Below are positions 10,497 to 21,322 of a stretch of DNA of 64,000 bases, piece after piece. The DNA is taken from positions 372,001-436,000 of the forward strand of contig NZ_JACHWU010000002.1 of assembly GCF_014191605.1 (NCBI RefSeq). Reading direction: 5' to 3'. Every line of letters begins with the position of its first letter. The first letter of the stretch is position 1. Under the pieces are notes generated by a model. That model made no database searches and was not told the origin of the DNA. It was given only the letters and a program-made list of their open reading frames with translations. The DNA is from Prauserella isguenensis (GTDB lineage: Bacteria > Actinomycetota > Actinomycetes > Mycobacteriales > Pseudonocardiaceae). The position numbers and the translations under genes were made by a program.

Positions 10497-10642
10497 CCGA
10501 TCCCACCTCCTGCTACTCCGAGCAGAACTCTGCCATTACGACCCCGGCATCACCATTCGCCACATGGGAAACATCGGTCTCGCTTGTCACATTTCCCCGA
10601 GGTGGGGGATCTCGACCCGGAATGTCTGGCGTACCGCGCAGG

Positions 10643-11164
10643 ATGAGACGTATGCCCAGCACCCGTGCGACGGCGGTCGTGGCGCGCCTCGTCGCGAGCG
10701 CACTCACCGGCATCGGCGTCGTCCTCACCGTCGTCGGCACGTTCCTGCCGTGGTTCTTCTCCGGTGCGGTGACCCGCAACAGTTACGAGGCCGCGGGCCT
10801 CGTCGAGCGTTTCGACCTCGCGGGCGGTGCCGAACAGGCACTGGCCGGGTGGGCGGCCGTGCCGCTGCTGGCCGCGGTCTGCGCCGCCGCACTGGTCACC
10901 CGGTTCGTCCGCACCGCCGCGGCGGCGTGCCTGATTCTCTCCCTCGCCGTGGGAACCGTCGGGGTGCTCGTCGCCGTCCAAGCGGGCGACCACGACGGAT
11001 TGATCGGGATCGACCGAACCGGCCCCGTGGTGACCGCCCTCGGCGCAGGACTGGCGTTCGTCGCGGCCCTCGCCGCCGTGGCGCTCGCCGGCCGCGCGGC
11101 CGGGCCCCGGCCCCCGCGGGCGGCGGCCACCGCGGGGGCCGGCACGCCACCCCGACACCGCTGA
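10643..11164 (+). CDS. small four-helix membrane protein
   Basis: 173 residues with four hydrophobic stretches (about 10-36, 70-90, 92-115 and 128-150) and a basic N-terminus MRRMPSTR. TFLPWFFSGAVTRNSYEAAGL is an extracytoplasmic loop between helices one and two. No enzyme motif is visible. Such small proteins with a WFFSG-type first loop are common in actinobacteria but uncharacterised. ATG at 10652 is an alternative start. It precedes the Pro/Gln-rich membrane protein by 74 bp and is probably co-transcribed. Confidence 0.75.
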   Translation: MRRMPSTRATAVVARLVASALTGIGVVLTVVGTFLPWFFSGAVTRNSYEAAGLVERFDLAGGAEQALAGWAAVPLLAAVCAAALVTRFVRTAAAACLILSLAVGTVGVLVAVQAGDHDGLIGIDRTGPVVTALGAGLAFVAALAAVALAGRAAGPRPPRAAATAGAGTPPRHR

Positions 11165-11238
11165 CCGGCCGGCGAGCCGGAGCACCACCGGTGCACGCGC
11201 CCGCGCGCACCGGGATCGACACAGAGCAGGTGGGAATC

Positions 11239-12735
11239 GTGACCACTCCGCAAGGCCCCGGGAATCCCTGGGCGAACCAGCCGGGCGGACATCCGGGGCG
11301 GCAGGGTCCGTACGGACAGGCCGGACCACAGCAGCCCGGACCACCGTACGGCCAGCAGCCGGGCGGGTATGCGCCCCACGGGCAGCCGCCGTACGGCGGG
11401 CAGCCGCAGCCGCCCCACGGGCAGCCGCAGTCCCGGCAGGGCTACGGCGGGCCCGGGTATCCGCAGCAGCCCTACGGCCCGCCCGGTCCGTACCAGCCCG
11501 GCGGAGCCGTGCCCCCGCCTCCAGCGGGCACCGGGCGGAAGCGCGGTCTGATCATCGGGCTCGTCGTCGCGTTGGTCGTCGCCGCGGGCGCGGTGGGCAG
11601 CTATTTCGCGTTTCTCCAGCAGAGCTCCGTGGCAGCCGGCGCCTCGTCGCCGACCGAAGCCGTGCGCACACTCGCCACGTCGTTCGAGGGTGGTGACCTC
11701 GCCGGGGCGCTGACGAGCCTCGCCCCGTCCGAGTCCGCACTGCTCACCGACCCGCTCGACGAGGCGGTCGCCGAGTACAAACGCCTGGGCGTGTTCACCG
11801 AGGACGCCGACCCGGAACAGCTCAGCGGCCTCAGCGTCACCGCGAGGAACCTGCGGTTCGACGAGCAGGCCGAGGAACGGGTCAACGACCGCGTCGCGAT
11901 CACCAAGCTCACCGGCGGCACCATCACGATCAAGGGCGATGCCGCCGAGTTGCCGCTGACGCCCGAGTTCAAGGAGCGGATGTTCGACGGCGACACCACC
12001 GTCACGGACACCGAGACCGTCGACCTCGCCGAGGACGTCGACGAACCGGTCCGCATCGCCGCCGTCAAGGAGAACGGCGAATGGTACCCGAGCCTCTTCT
12101 ACACGATCGCCGACAACGCCCTGCAGGACGAAGGCCTCGCCTGGCCCTCGCAGTCGATCCCCGCAGAAGGCGCCGGCTCGCCCGACGAGGCGATCAAGGG
12201 CGTCGTCAACGCCGCCCTGGGCGGGGACCTGGAACGCGTCATCGAGTTGCTGCCGCCGGACGAGATGGCGGTGCTGCACGACGCGGGCCCGCTGCTGCTC
12301 GAGGAGGCGGGCGACCTGGAAGGCGCGCCCGGAGCCGAGGTCACCGACCTGCAGACCGAGAACACCGAGGTCCAGGGCGGCACGCGGGCCACGATCACGT
12401 CGGTCACGGTCTCGGTCCAGGGCGACAGCGTCACGGTCACCAAGTCCGGCGATTGCTACGAGATGCAGGCCCGGGGCCGGAGCGAGCGGCTGTGCGCCGA
12501 CCAACTCGCCCAGCTGGCCGCGGGCGAGGACGCCGCGGACATGCCGCCCGCCGTGGCCGGAATGGTCTCCAACCTCGTCGGCGGGATCATGGAGCAGGGA
12601 GTCGGCGTGGTCACCACCGAGGTCGACGGCAAGCACTACGTCAGCCCGGTGCGCACGCTCACCGAGCTGGGCCTGACGGTCATGCGCAGCATGCAGCCGG
12701 GCGACCTCAGGGGGATCATGCTCGGCGGCAACTGA
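11239..12735 (+). CDS. Pro/Gly/Gln-rich single-pass membrane protein
   Basis: 498 residues. The cytoplasmic N-terminus (1-95) is a repeat-like run of PYGQ and PPHGQ units. One membrane helix (about 103-122, LIIGLVVALVVAAGAVGSYF) follows, then a ~370-residue extracytoplasmic region made of two similar segments: SPTEAVRTLATSFEGGDLAGAL and SPDEAIKGVVNAALGGDLER both open such a segment. A Cys pair (SGDCYEM and RLCADQ) may form a disulphide. It resembles other actinobacterial proteins with a proline-rich tail and an external lipid- or ligand-binding-like domain, but I cannot name a function. GTG at 11239 follows AGGTGGG. Confidence 0.8.
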   Translation: MTTPQGPGNPWANQPGGHPGRQGPYGQAGPQQPGPPYGQQPGGYAPHGQPPYGGQPQPPHGQPQSRQGYGGPGYPQQPYGPPGPYQPGGAVPPPPAGTGRKRGLIIGLVVALVVAAGAVGSYFAFLQQSSVAAGASSPTEAVRTLATSFEGGDLAGALTSLAPSESALLTDPLDEAVAEYKRLGVFTEDADPEQLSGLSVTARNLRFDEQAEERVNDRVAITKLTGGTITIKGDAAELPLTPEFKERMFDGDTTVTDTETVDLAEDVDEPVRIAAVKENGEWYPSLFYTIADNALQDEGLAWPSQSIPAEGAGSPDEAIKGVVNAALGGDLERVIELLPPDEMAVLHDAGPLLLEEAGDLEGAPGAEVTDLQTENTEVQGGTRATITSVTVSVQGDSVTVTKSGDCYEMQARGRSERLCADQLAQLAAGEDAADMPPAVAGMVSNLVGGIMEQGVGVVTTEVDGKHYVSPVRTLTELGLTVMRSMQPGDLRGIMLGGN

Positions 12736-12745
12736 GCCGCCGACC

Positions 12746-12789
12746 CGAACGCGGGCCCGGTGCCGGGGACGTCGGCGGGCCCGCGTTCG
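12746..12789. terminator. bidirectional terminator hairpin
   Basis: Perfect 13-base arms CGAACGCGGGCCC / GGGCCCGCGTTCG around an 18-base loop, in the 68 bp between two convergent genes. Confidence 0.8.
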
Positions 12790-12803
12790 TCGTGCCGCGC
12801 GCG

Positions 12804-13502
12804 TCAGCGCCGGGAGTGGACGCCCCACGCTCCCCAGTGCACGACCTCCTCGACCGGGGCCCGTTTCGGCCGCGCCCACCGGCCGCGCTCCGGGTAGCCC
12901 ATCGGGATGAGCGCCATGGTCAGGGCGTCCTCCGGCAGTCCGAGGAGCGTGCGGAGCTCGTCCTCGTGTCCGGCGTAGAGCGTGGTCAGCGACGTGCCGA
13001 TGCCGTGTACCCGGGCGGCCAGGCACAGGTTCTGCACGGCGCCGTAGATCGACGCGCCCGTGCGGGGGTCGGTGGCCGCCGCCGCTCCCCGCAGCACGGG
13101 GAACACCCACACCGGCGCCTCTTCGAGATGGTGCGCCAGGTGCTCGGCGCCCCGGAACCCGGCGGGGCTCAGCCCCTCGGCCGTGCCCGCGAGGAACTCC
13201 GCCCGCCGGTGACCGTAGGCCCGCTCCCAGTTGGCGCGGTACCAGGGCGCGATCCGACGTTTCACCTCCGGGTCGGTGACCACGACCCAGCCCCAGTCCT
13301 GCCGGTTGCCGCCGGAGGGGCCCCTGACCGCGGCGTCCAGGATCTCCCACAGCACCTCGTCCGGAATCGGCTCCGGCGACAGATAGCGGCGGGCCGGCGT
13401 CGAATACAGGACGTCAAGTGCCCTCGGCTCCTCGCCGGGCCGCTCCTCGTCGGCGGTTCGGGTGTCGCCGGTGCGGGTGGCGGCGGTCGCGCCGTCGGTC
13501 AT
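12804..13502 (-). CDS. nitroreductase family protein
   Basis: 232 residues, an FMN-dependent nitroreductase fold: N-terminal FMN-binding motif TPARRYLSPEPIPDEVLWEI, then GPSGGNRQDWGWVVV, a central variable region, and the second motif IYGAVQNLCLAARVHGIG with a final IPMGYPERG. It probably reduces nitro or quinone compounds, or an unknown flavin substrate. The ATG at 13502 is preceded by GGGAGGG, and the first ~35 residues are a disordered Thr/Arg/Glu leader. Monocistronic and convergent with the gene on its left. Confidence 0.9.
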   Translation of the reverse strand: MTDGATAATRTGDTRTADEERPGEEPRALDVLYSTPARRYLSPEPIPDEVLWEILDAAVRGPSGGNRQDWGWVVVTDPEVKRRIAPWYRANWERAYGHRRAEFLAGTAEGLSPAGFRGAEHLAHHLEEAPVWVFPVLRGAAAATDPRTGASIYGAVQNLCLAARVHGIGTSLTTLYAGHEDELRTLLGLPEDALTMALIPMGYPERGRWARPKRAPVEEVVHWGAWGVHSRR

Positions 13503-13705
13503 GATCGGGTCCCTCCCGGGTGATCGGTGGCCCGGCACGGGCCGGATGCCCGTGCCGCCGGCCTGTCCAAGCCTTATCACCGCGACGGCCGCCGTGTGTG
13601 CCCGACCGCCCGGGACCCGAGCTGCCGGCCGTCGCCGGGCACATGCCCGACCGGGACGGCGGCGGATATCACACACGTTCCGGCGGCATCCGGCCGCACC
13701 CTTGG

Positions 13706-13734
13706 TTGAATACAAAAAAGGACAAGCGTACTGT
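13706..13734 (+). promoter_or_regulatory. acn promoter
   Basis: TTGAAT (13706-13711), a 17-bp spacer and TACTGT (13729-13734), 100 bp before the acn start. It stands out as an A-rich patch and overlaps the AcnR-type operator. Confidence 0.65.
13718..13733 (+). promoter_or_regulatory. AcnR-type operator in the acn promoter
   Basis: AAGGACAAGCGTACTG matches the Corynebacterium AcnR motif, which I recall as CAGNACnnnCGTACTG, at all but the first base. It covers the spacer and -10 of the acn promoter, where a repressor would block polymerase. The matching regulator gene is at 23008. Confidence 0.7.
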
Positions 13735-13831
13735 TTATGGCGCAGGGATTGTCCGAGCCCACCTCTGCGGGCGCGACGGGGGTGCGCAAGACTCGGCCCT
13801 GGGTACCCGAACTAACCGCCGCATGGAGTGA

Positions 13832-16660
<2,829 letters not shown>

Positions 16661-16679
16661 TTCCGTTCCATGCGACAGA

Positions 16680-16711
16680 CGGCGCCGCGGGCCCTCCGGC
16701 TCGCGGCGCCG
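16680..16711 (+). terminator. terminator hairpin after acn
   Basis: Arms CGGCGCCGCG / CGCGGCGCCG around a 12-base loop, starting 20 bp after the acn stop. No T-tract. Confidence 0.65.
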
Positions 16712-16820
16712 TTCGCGTCCCGTGCCCCGTGCGATCGTGTGGTCGGGACCTGTCGGTGCGATACGTCCGTCCCGGCGATAATCGGTCGCGCGCACGCCCC
16801 GGTGATGGTTCCGTGTCGGG

Positions 16821-17381
16821 GTGATCCCCTCCGACGTCTTTCGCGACCTACCGGTGCTGACCGACGACCGGGTGCGCCTCGTGCCGCTCGCCGAAAAGCA
16901 TTTCGACGGAGTGCGGCGGATGCTGGACGACCCGGTGGGTCGCAGGCTGACCGGGACGCACCACACGTTCAGCGACGAGGAGGTGCGGCGGCACCTCGCC
17001 ACCCGGGCGGACCATCACGACCGGGCGGACTGGGCCATCACCGACGCAGCCACGGGAGCGTTCCTCGGCGAGGCGGTGCTGCACGAGCTGGACGCACCCA
17101 ACGCCGCGGCGGGTTACCGCATCTCGCTGCTCGGGCCCGAGGTCTTCAGCCGCGGCTACGGCACGGAGTCGACCCGGCTGGTGCGCGACTACGCCTTCGA
17201 CGTGGCCGGACTGCACCGGGTGGGACTCGAGGTGTTCGACTTCAACGTACGGGCCCAGCGGGTTTACGAGAAGTGCGGGTTCGTCCGCGAAGGGATCCAC
17301 CGCAGCGCACTGTTCTGGGACGGCATCTGGCACGACGTGATCGTGATGGGCATCATCGCGAGCGATCCGCGTCCGGGGTGA
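16821..17381 (+). CDS. GNAT N-acetyltransferase, RimJ/RimL type
   Basis: 186 residues. Begins LPVLTDDRVRLVPLAEKHFD, the usual RimJ/RimL opening, and has the acetyl-CoA-binding part at GPEVFSRGYGTESTRLVRDYAF and the C-terminal motif NVRAQRVYEKCGFVREGIHR. Substrate unknown: ribosomal protein N-termini, other proteins or small amines are all possible. GTG at 16821 is the only sensible start, without a clear ribosome-binding site. Its 3' end overlaps the convergent deazaflavin-type gene by 29 bp. Confidence 0.9.
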   Translation: MIPSDVFRDLPVLTDDRVRLVPLAEKHFDGVRRMLDDPVGRRLTGTHHTFSDEEVRRHLATRADHHDRADWAITDAATGAFLGEAVLHELDAPNAAAGYRISLLGPEVFSRGYGTESTRLVRDYAFDVAGLHRVGLEVFDFNVRAQRVYEKCGFVREGIHRSALFWDGIWHDVIVMGIIASDPRPG

Positions 17382-17919
17382 GCACGAAGATCGGGAAGTC
17401 GCGGCCCGCCTCGTCGCGTTCCATCGCGTAACCGGGCCAGAACCCGAGCAGGCGCCGCCACATGGCCTCGCGGTCCAGACCGGTGAGTTCACGGGCACGC
17501 ACCGGGACGTCACTGCCGCGCACGAGCACCCGCGCGTCCGGGCAGGCGCGCAGGTTCAGCGCCCAGGCCGGCTCGTGGGCGCGCCCCCAGTTCGATCCGG
17601 TGACGACGAAGACCTCGTCGCCGTCGCCCACCCCCTCCCCTGTGGCGCATCCACTGTTCCGTGTCCGGCCCGCGCGGTTCGGGGTGTCGCGGTCGGGCAT
17701 GTAGAGCAGGTTGTTCTCCCGCAACCGGCCGGTCCGCCGCCCCGTCGTGATCAGCCGCAGCGACGGCAGCCCGGCGATGCCGACCAGGCTCGCCCGGCCC
17801 CGGGAGGCGCGATGCAGGCGGGTGTCGGCCCACACGATGCCCTCGGCGAGCTTCATCAACGACCGCCGACGGCCGAGCACCCGGGCGACGGTGGGCAAAG
17901 GGTTCCGCATACCGGACAT
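17353..17919 (-). CDS. deazaflavin (F420)-dependent nitroreductase-family protein
   Basis: About 188 residues. The DDN/DUF385 features are ITTGRRTGRLRENNLLYM (substrate/F420 region), VTGSNWGRAHEPAWALNLRA and a C-terminal FPIFVLTP. Compared with usual members there is a ~25-residue insertion rich in Arg, Gly and Asp between LLYMPD and GDEVFVV, in the loop that normally has only a few residues. Members bind F420 and act as quinone or nitro reductases. The start at 17919 (MSGMRNP) is a choice among several; 17910 is equally possible. Confidence 0.8.
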   Translation of the reverse strand: MSGMRNPLPTVARVLGRRRSLMKLAEGIVWADTRLHRASRGRASLVGIAGLPSLRLITTGRRTGRLRENNLLYMPDRDTPNRAGRTRNSGCATGEGVGDGDEVFVVTGSNWGRAHEPAWALNLRACPDARVLVRGSDVPVRARELTGLDREAMWRRLLGFWPGYAMERDEAGRDFPIFVLTPDADRSR

Positions 17920-18057
17920 TCGACCATTCCGGACCACGGCACTGCACACCGATTCTCCCGACTGCTGCACGACACCGCGCGGCAGTCGCGTCTCAGCGGT
18001 CCGAACGCAGGCACGCGGGGCGGAGTGCAGGCACGCGGGTGGGGCTCCCGCGGCCGG

Positions 18058-19029
18058 TCAGACGGCGCGGGCGAGGGAGACGCCGAACCGGTTCGCCTCG
18101 TCGGTCCACCAGTGTTCACGCGTGAAGCCCGCGTCGGCGAGTTCGGCCCGCACGCCGTCGGGTCGGAATTTGGCGGAGACCTCGGTCCGCAGGTGCTCAC
18201 CCTCACGGAACTCGACGTCCAGTCCGGCACCCGGCACGTGCACGACGAGATCGCGGCGGGCGCGCAGGCGCATCTCGATCCACTCGTGCTCGGCGTCCCA
18301 GGCGGCCACGTGCTCGAAATCGGCCGGGTCGGCATCGGCGCCGAGGCGACTGTTCAGCACGGTCAGCACGTTGCGGTTGAACTCGGCCGTCACACCGCGC
18401 GCATCGTCGTAGGCGGCCACGAGCGTGGCGGGGTCCTTCACCAGGTCCGTTCCGAGCAGCAGCCACTCCCCCGGCTTCAATACCTCTCTCACCGACCGCA
18501 GGAACGTGGCGCGCTCGGCGGGCGGGAAGTTGCCGATCGTGCCGCCCAGGAACGCCACCACTCGCGGCGGCGTGCCGGGCAGCTCGCCGAGGTTCACCGT
18601 GAAGTCCCCGACGACGCCGTGCACGACGAGGTCCGGATAGTCCGCGGCGATCGCCTCGGCCGCCTCGGTCAGCGCCGAGGCGGACACGTCCTGCGGCACG
18701 AAGCCTGTCAACGTCCCGGCCGACCGCAGCGCGTCGAGCAGCGCCCGCGTCTTCTCGCTCGAGCCGGCGCCCAGCTCCACGAGGGTGCGGGCCCCGGTCG
18801 CCGCGGCGATCGCCGGGGCCTCGCGCAACAGCACCTCGCGCTCGGCGCGTGTCGGGTAGTACTCGGGCAGCGCGGTGATCTGTTCGAACAGGTCGCTGCC
18901 CCGTGCGTCGTAGAACCACGTCGCGGGCAGCCATTTCTGAGGCGCCGACAGTCCTTCCCGGACGTCGCGGCGCAGCGCCGCGGTCAGATCCTCCCCGGTG
19001 CGGTGTCGTTCGATGATCACGTCGTTCAC
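18058..19029 (-). CDS. egtD: L-histidine N-alpha-methyltransferase, EgtD
   Basis: SAM-dependent trimethylation of histidine to hercynine, the first committed step of ergothioneine synthesis. 323 residues, the EgtD length. SAM-binding motif LVELGAGSSEKTRALL, then FLGGTIGNFPPAER and LLLGTDLVKD, all family hallmarks; the C-terminal domain has EWIEMRLRA, where Glu contacts the histidine amine. The GTG overlaps the egtC stop (GTGA), so it is translationally coupled as the last gene of egtA-B-C-D. Confidence 0.97.
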   Translation of the reverse strand: MNDVIIERHRTGEDLTAALRRDVREGLSAPQKWLPATWFYDARGSDLFEQITALPEYYPTRAEREVLLREAPAIAAATGARTLVELGAGSSEKTRALLDALRSAGTLTGFVPQDVSASALTEAAEAIAADYPDLVVHGVVGDFTVNLGELPGTPPRVVAFLGGTIGNFPPAERATFLRSVREVLKPGEWLLLGTDLVKDPATLVAAYDDARGVTAEFNRNVLTVLNSRLGADADPADFEHVAAWDAEHEWIEMRLRARRDLVVHVPGAGLDVEFREGEHLRTEVSAKFRPDGVRAELADAGFTREHWWTDEANRFGVSLARAV

Positions 19030-19799
19030 GCGGATCTCCGTTCGTCGAGGGTCATGATCCGGTCGATGGCTGCACCGGTGCCGTCCCGGCGGGCCACGAC
19101 GAGGTGGCGATCGGGCACGGATCGCCACGCCGGATCGTCGTCGTACGGTTCCGAGGCCACGACCACGCCGCCGGAACGGGCCAGGACCGACAGCGAATGG
19201 GTCCATGCCGTCGCGACCAGCAGGTCGCGGCCGGTAAGCAGGAGGTTCAGCCGAGACCCCGGAGCCGCGCGCTCCACATCGGACACCAACTGCGCGACCT
19301 CGGTCACCGGGTCGCCACCGGAGGCCAGCCGCTGCCGCAGCAGCGCCCACAGCAACGCCGAATCGGTGCGTGCCTCCATGCCCAGCAGATCCACGACGGG
19401 CAGCTTCTCCGCGAGGCCCGCCACCGAGGACGGCCAGCCGGTCACCACGCCGTTGTGGCTGAACATCCACCGGTCGTCGACCATCGGCGCGCAGGCACCC
19501 TCCTCGACCGGCATCCCCGGGGTGCCCGATCGCACCGCGCCGACGAACGCCGCCGACCGTAACGTCTCGGCCAGCCGCGGCAGCGTCTCATCGGTCCACA
19601 CGGGACGCGCGCGCCGGTACCGCACCGGTGGTCCGCCGTCGTCGGCCAGCCAGGCGAGGCCGAAGCCGTCGGCGTTGACGGTGCCGCCACCGCGCATGTC
19701 CGCGGGGGCGTGGGCCTGCACGAGCAACGCGTGCGGCGCCCCCACGAGCGGACCTGCGGGAGAGGCCGGTGTTCCGAGGTACGCGAGATGGCGGCACAC
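19026..19799 (-). CDS. egtC: gamma-glutamyl-hercynylcysteine S-oxide hydrolase, EgtC
   Basis: Removes glutamate from the gamma-glutamyl hercynylcysteine sulfoxide made by EgtB. 257 residues. Class II glutamine-amidotransferase fold with the nucleophile Cys2 right after the initiator Met (MCRHLAYLG), then NADGFGLAW and MFSHNGVVTGW. The start is fixed because Cys2 must be exposed by Met removal. Placed 3 bp after the egtB stop and overlapping egtD. Confidence 0.96.
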   Translation of the reverse strand: MCRHLAYLGTPASPAGPLVGAPHALLVQAHAPADMRGGGTVNADGFGLAWLADDGGPPVRYRRARPVWTDETLPRLAETLRSAAFVGAVRSGTPGMPVEEGACAPMVDDRWMFSHNGVVTGWPSSVAGLAEKLPVVDLLGMEARTDSALLWALLRQRLASGGDPVTEVAQLVSDVERAAPGSRLNLLLTGRDLLVATAWTHSLSVLARSGGVVVASEPYDDDPAWRSVPDRHLVVARRDGTGAAIDRIMTLDERRSA

Positions 19800-19802
19800 C
19801 GC

Positions 19803-21203
19803 TCACATCACCTCGTCGCGCGTCAGGTCGCGGGCACAGCGGAAACCGGTGAAGATCTGCCTGCGGATCGGGTAGTCCCAGTTGCGGAACGTGCCGCGGA
19901 TCGCCACCGGATCGGTGCCGAACGAGCCGCCACGGAGCACCTTGTGGTCGCCGCCGAAGAACACCTCGGAGTACTCGCGGTACGGGAACGCGGTGAACCC
20001 CGGGTAGCCGCAGAAGTCCGTGGACGTCCATTCCCACACGTCGCCGATCAGGTGGTGCGCCCCCACCGGCGAAGCACCGTCCGGGTAGGCGCCGACCGGT
20101 GCGGGACGCAGGTGACGTTGACCGAGGTTGGCGCGATCGGCCGTCGGGTCGTCGTCCCCCCATGGGTAGCGCAGGGACCGGCCGGAGACCGGATCGTGGC
20201 GGGCCGCCTTCTCCCATTCCGCCTCGGTCGGCAGCCGCTTACCCGCCCATGCCGCGTAGGCCTCCGCCTCGTGGAACGACACGTGCAGGACCGGCTCGTC
20301 GGCAGGCACCGGCTCGTCCACGCCGAACCGACACCTCCGCCAGCGACCGCCGTCGCGGTACCAGAACCGTGGCGCGGTGATGCCGTGGCCGGACACGTAC
20401 GCCCAGCCCGCCTCGCTCCACCAACGCGGATCGTCGTACCCGCCGGCCTCGAGGAACGCGGCATAGCGCTCGCACGTCACGGGGACCGTGTCGAGGGCGA
20501 ACCCGTCGACGTGCACCTCGTGGGCGGGCCGTTCGTTGTCGAGCGCCCACGGCTCCACCGACGTGCCCATGACGAACGAGCCCGCGGGGACGACGACCTC
20601 CTCCGGCAGCGGGCCGGCGCGCCTGCCGGGCGGTGCCGGCGCGTCGAGCAGCGGATCACCCCGCCGCAGCTGGTGGGTGGCGAGCATCGTTTCGTCGTGC
20701 TGCTGCTCGTGCTGGGCGATCATGCCGAAGGCGAAACCCGACTTCGTGAGCCGGTCGCCCTGCAGCGGGACACGGTCGAGCGCGTCGAGCGCCTTCTCCC
20801 GCACCTGGCCGACATAGGCGCGTGCCTCGTCCGGGCCGAGCAGCGGCAGTTCGGGCCGGTCGGCGCGCGGGTGCTGGAACGCGTCGTAGAGATCGTCGAT
20901 GTCGGGCCGCAGCGGTTCGCGGCCGCCGACGTCGCGCACGAGCCAGATCTCCTCCTGGCTGCCGACGTGCGCGAGGTCCCACACCAGCGGCGACATGAGT
21001 TTCGAATGCTGCCGGGTGAGCTCGGCGTCGTCGATGTCGGTGAGCGTCGCCGTGCGCCGGCGCGCCCGATCCAGCGCCGCCGCGGCGTGAGCACGCAGCG
21101 CGTCGGCGCCCTCCGCACTCGGGCCCGCGCCTGCGGTGCCGGTCGTGTCGGGAGCGGCGACGACGTCCTGGGCGGACGCCGGGGAACGGTCGAACGCGGC
21201 CAT
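19803..21203 (-). CDS. egtB: hercynine oxygenase (sulfoxide synthase), EgtB
   Basis: Iron- and oxygen-dependent joining of gamma-glutamylcysteine to hercynine. 466 residues: N-terminal DinB-like domain with the three iron ligands His79 (LAHV), His165 and His169 (HEQQH), and a C-terminal formylglycine-generating-type domain with GSFVMG, RLPTEAEWEKAAR and the final GTFRNWDYPIRRQIFTGFRC. Use of gamma-glutamylcysteine, as in mycobacteria, is inferred from the presence of egtA and egtC. ATG at 21203 follows GAGGAGG. The first ~35 residues are a disordered extension. Confidence 0.96.
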   Translation of the reverse strand: MAAFDRSPASAQDVVAAPDTTGTAGAGPSAEGADALRAHAAAALDRARRRTATLTDIDDAELTRQHSKLMSPLVWDLAHVGSQEEIWLVRDVGGREPLRPDIDDLYDAFQHPRADRPELPLLGPDEARAYVGQVREKALDALDRVPLQGDRLTKSGFAFGMIAQHEQQHDETMLATHQLRRGDPLLDAPAPPGRRAGPLPEEVVVPAGSFVMGTSVEPWALDNERPAHEVHVDGFALDTVPVTCERYAAFLEAGGYDDPRWWSEAGWAYVSGHGITAPRFWYRDGGRWRRCRFGVDEPVPADEPVLHVSFHEAEAYAAWAGKRLPTEAEWEKAARHDPVSGRSLRYPWGDDDPTADRANLGQRHLRPAPVGAYPDGASPVGAHHLIGDVWEWTSTDFCGYPGFTAFPYREYSEVFFGGDHKVLRGGSFGTDPVAIRGTFRNWDYPIRRQIFTGFRCARDLTRDEVM

Positions 21204-21210
21204 GTTTCCT

Positions 21211-21240
21211 CCTCGAACGGGACTGCCTCGAACGGGACTG
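21211..21240 (+). repeat. 15-bp direct repeat, 2 copies
   Basis: Two exact copies of CCTCGAACGGGACTG directly upstream of egtB, then two degenerate GC-rich copies ending CGGGACTG / GGCGGGAC. They lie in the 119-bp egtA-egtB gap. Confidence 0.85.
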
Positions 21241-21322
21241 CGTGGTGGGCGGGACTGCGTGGTGGCGGGACACGGACGGGATACCCGCGCGGCCTTCCGG
21301 GCGATGCCGGCCGGCCGGAGGG

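Noticed and set aside
10497-10642. c-di-AMP (ydaO-type) riboswitch before the NlpC/P60 gene
   Set aside because: These often precede actinobacterial cell-wall hydrolases, but the 146-bp leader shows no convincing conserved ydaO core.
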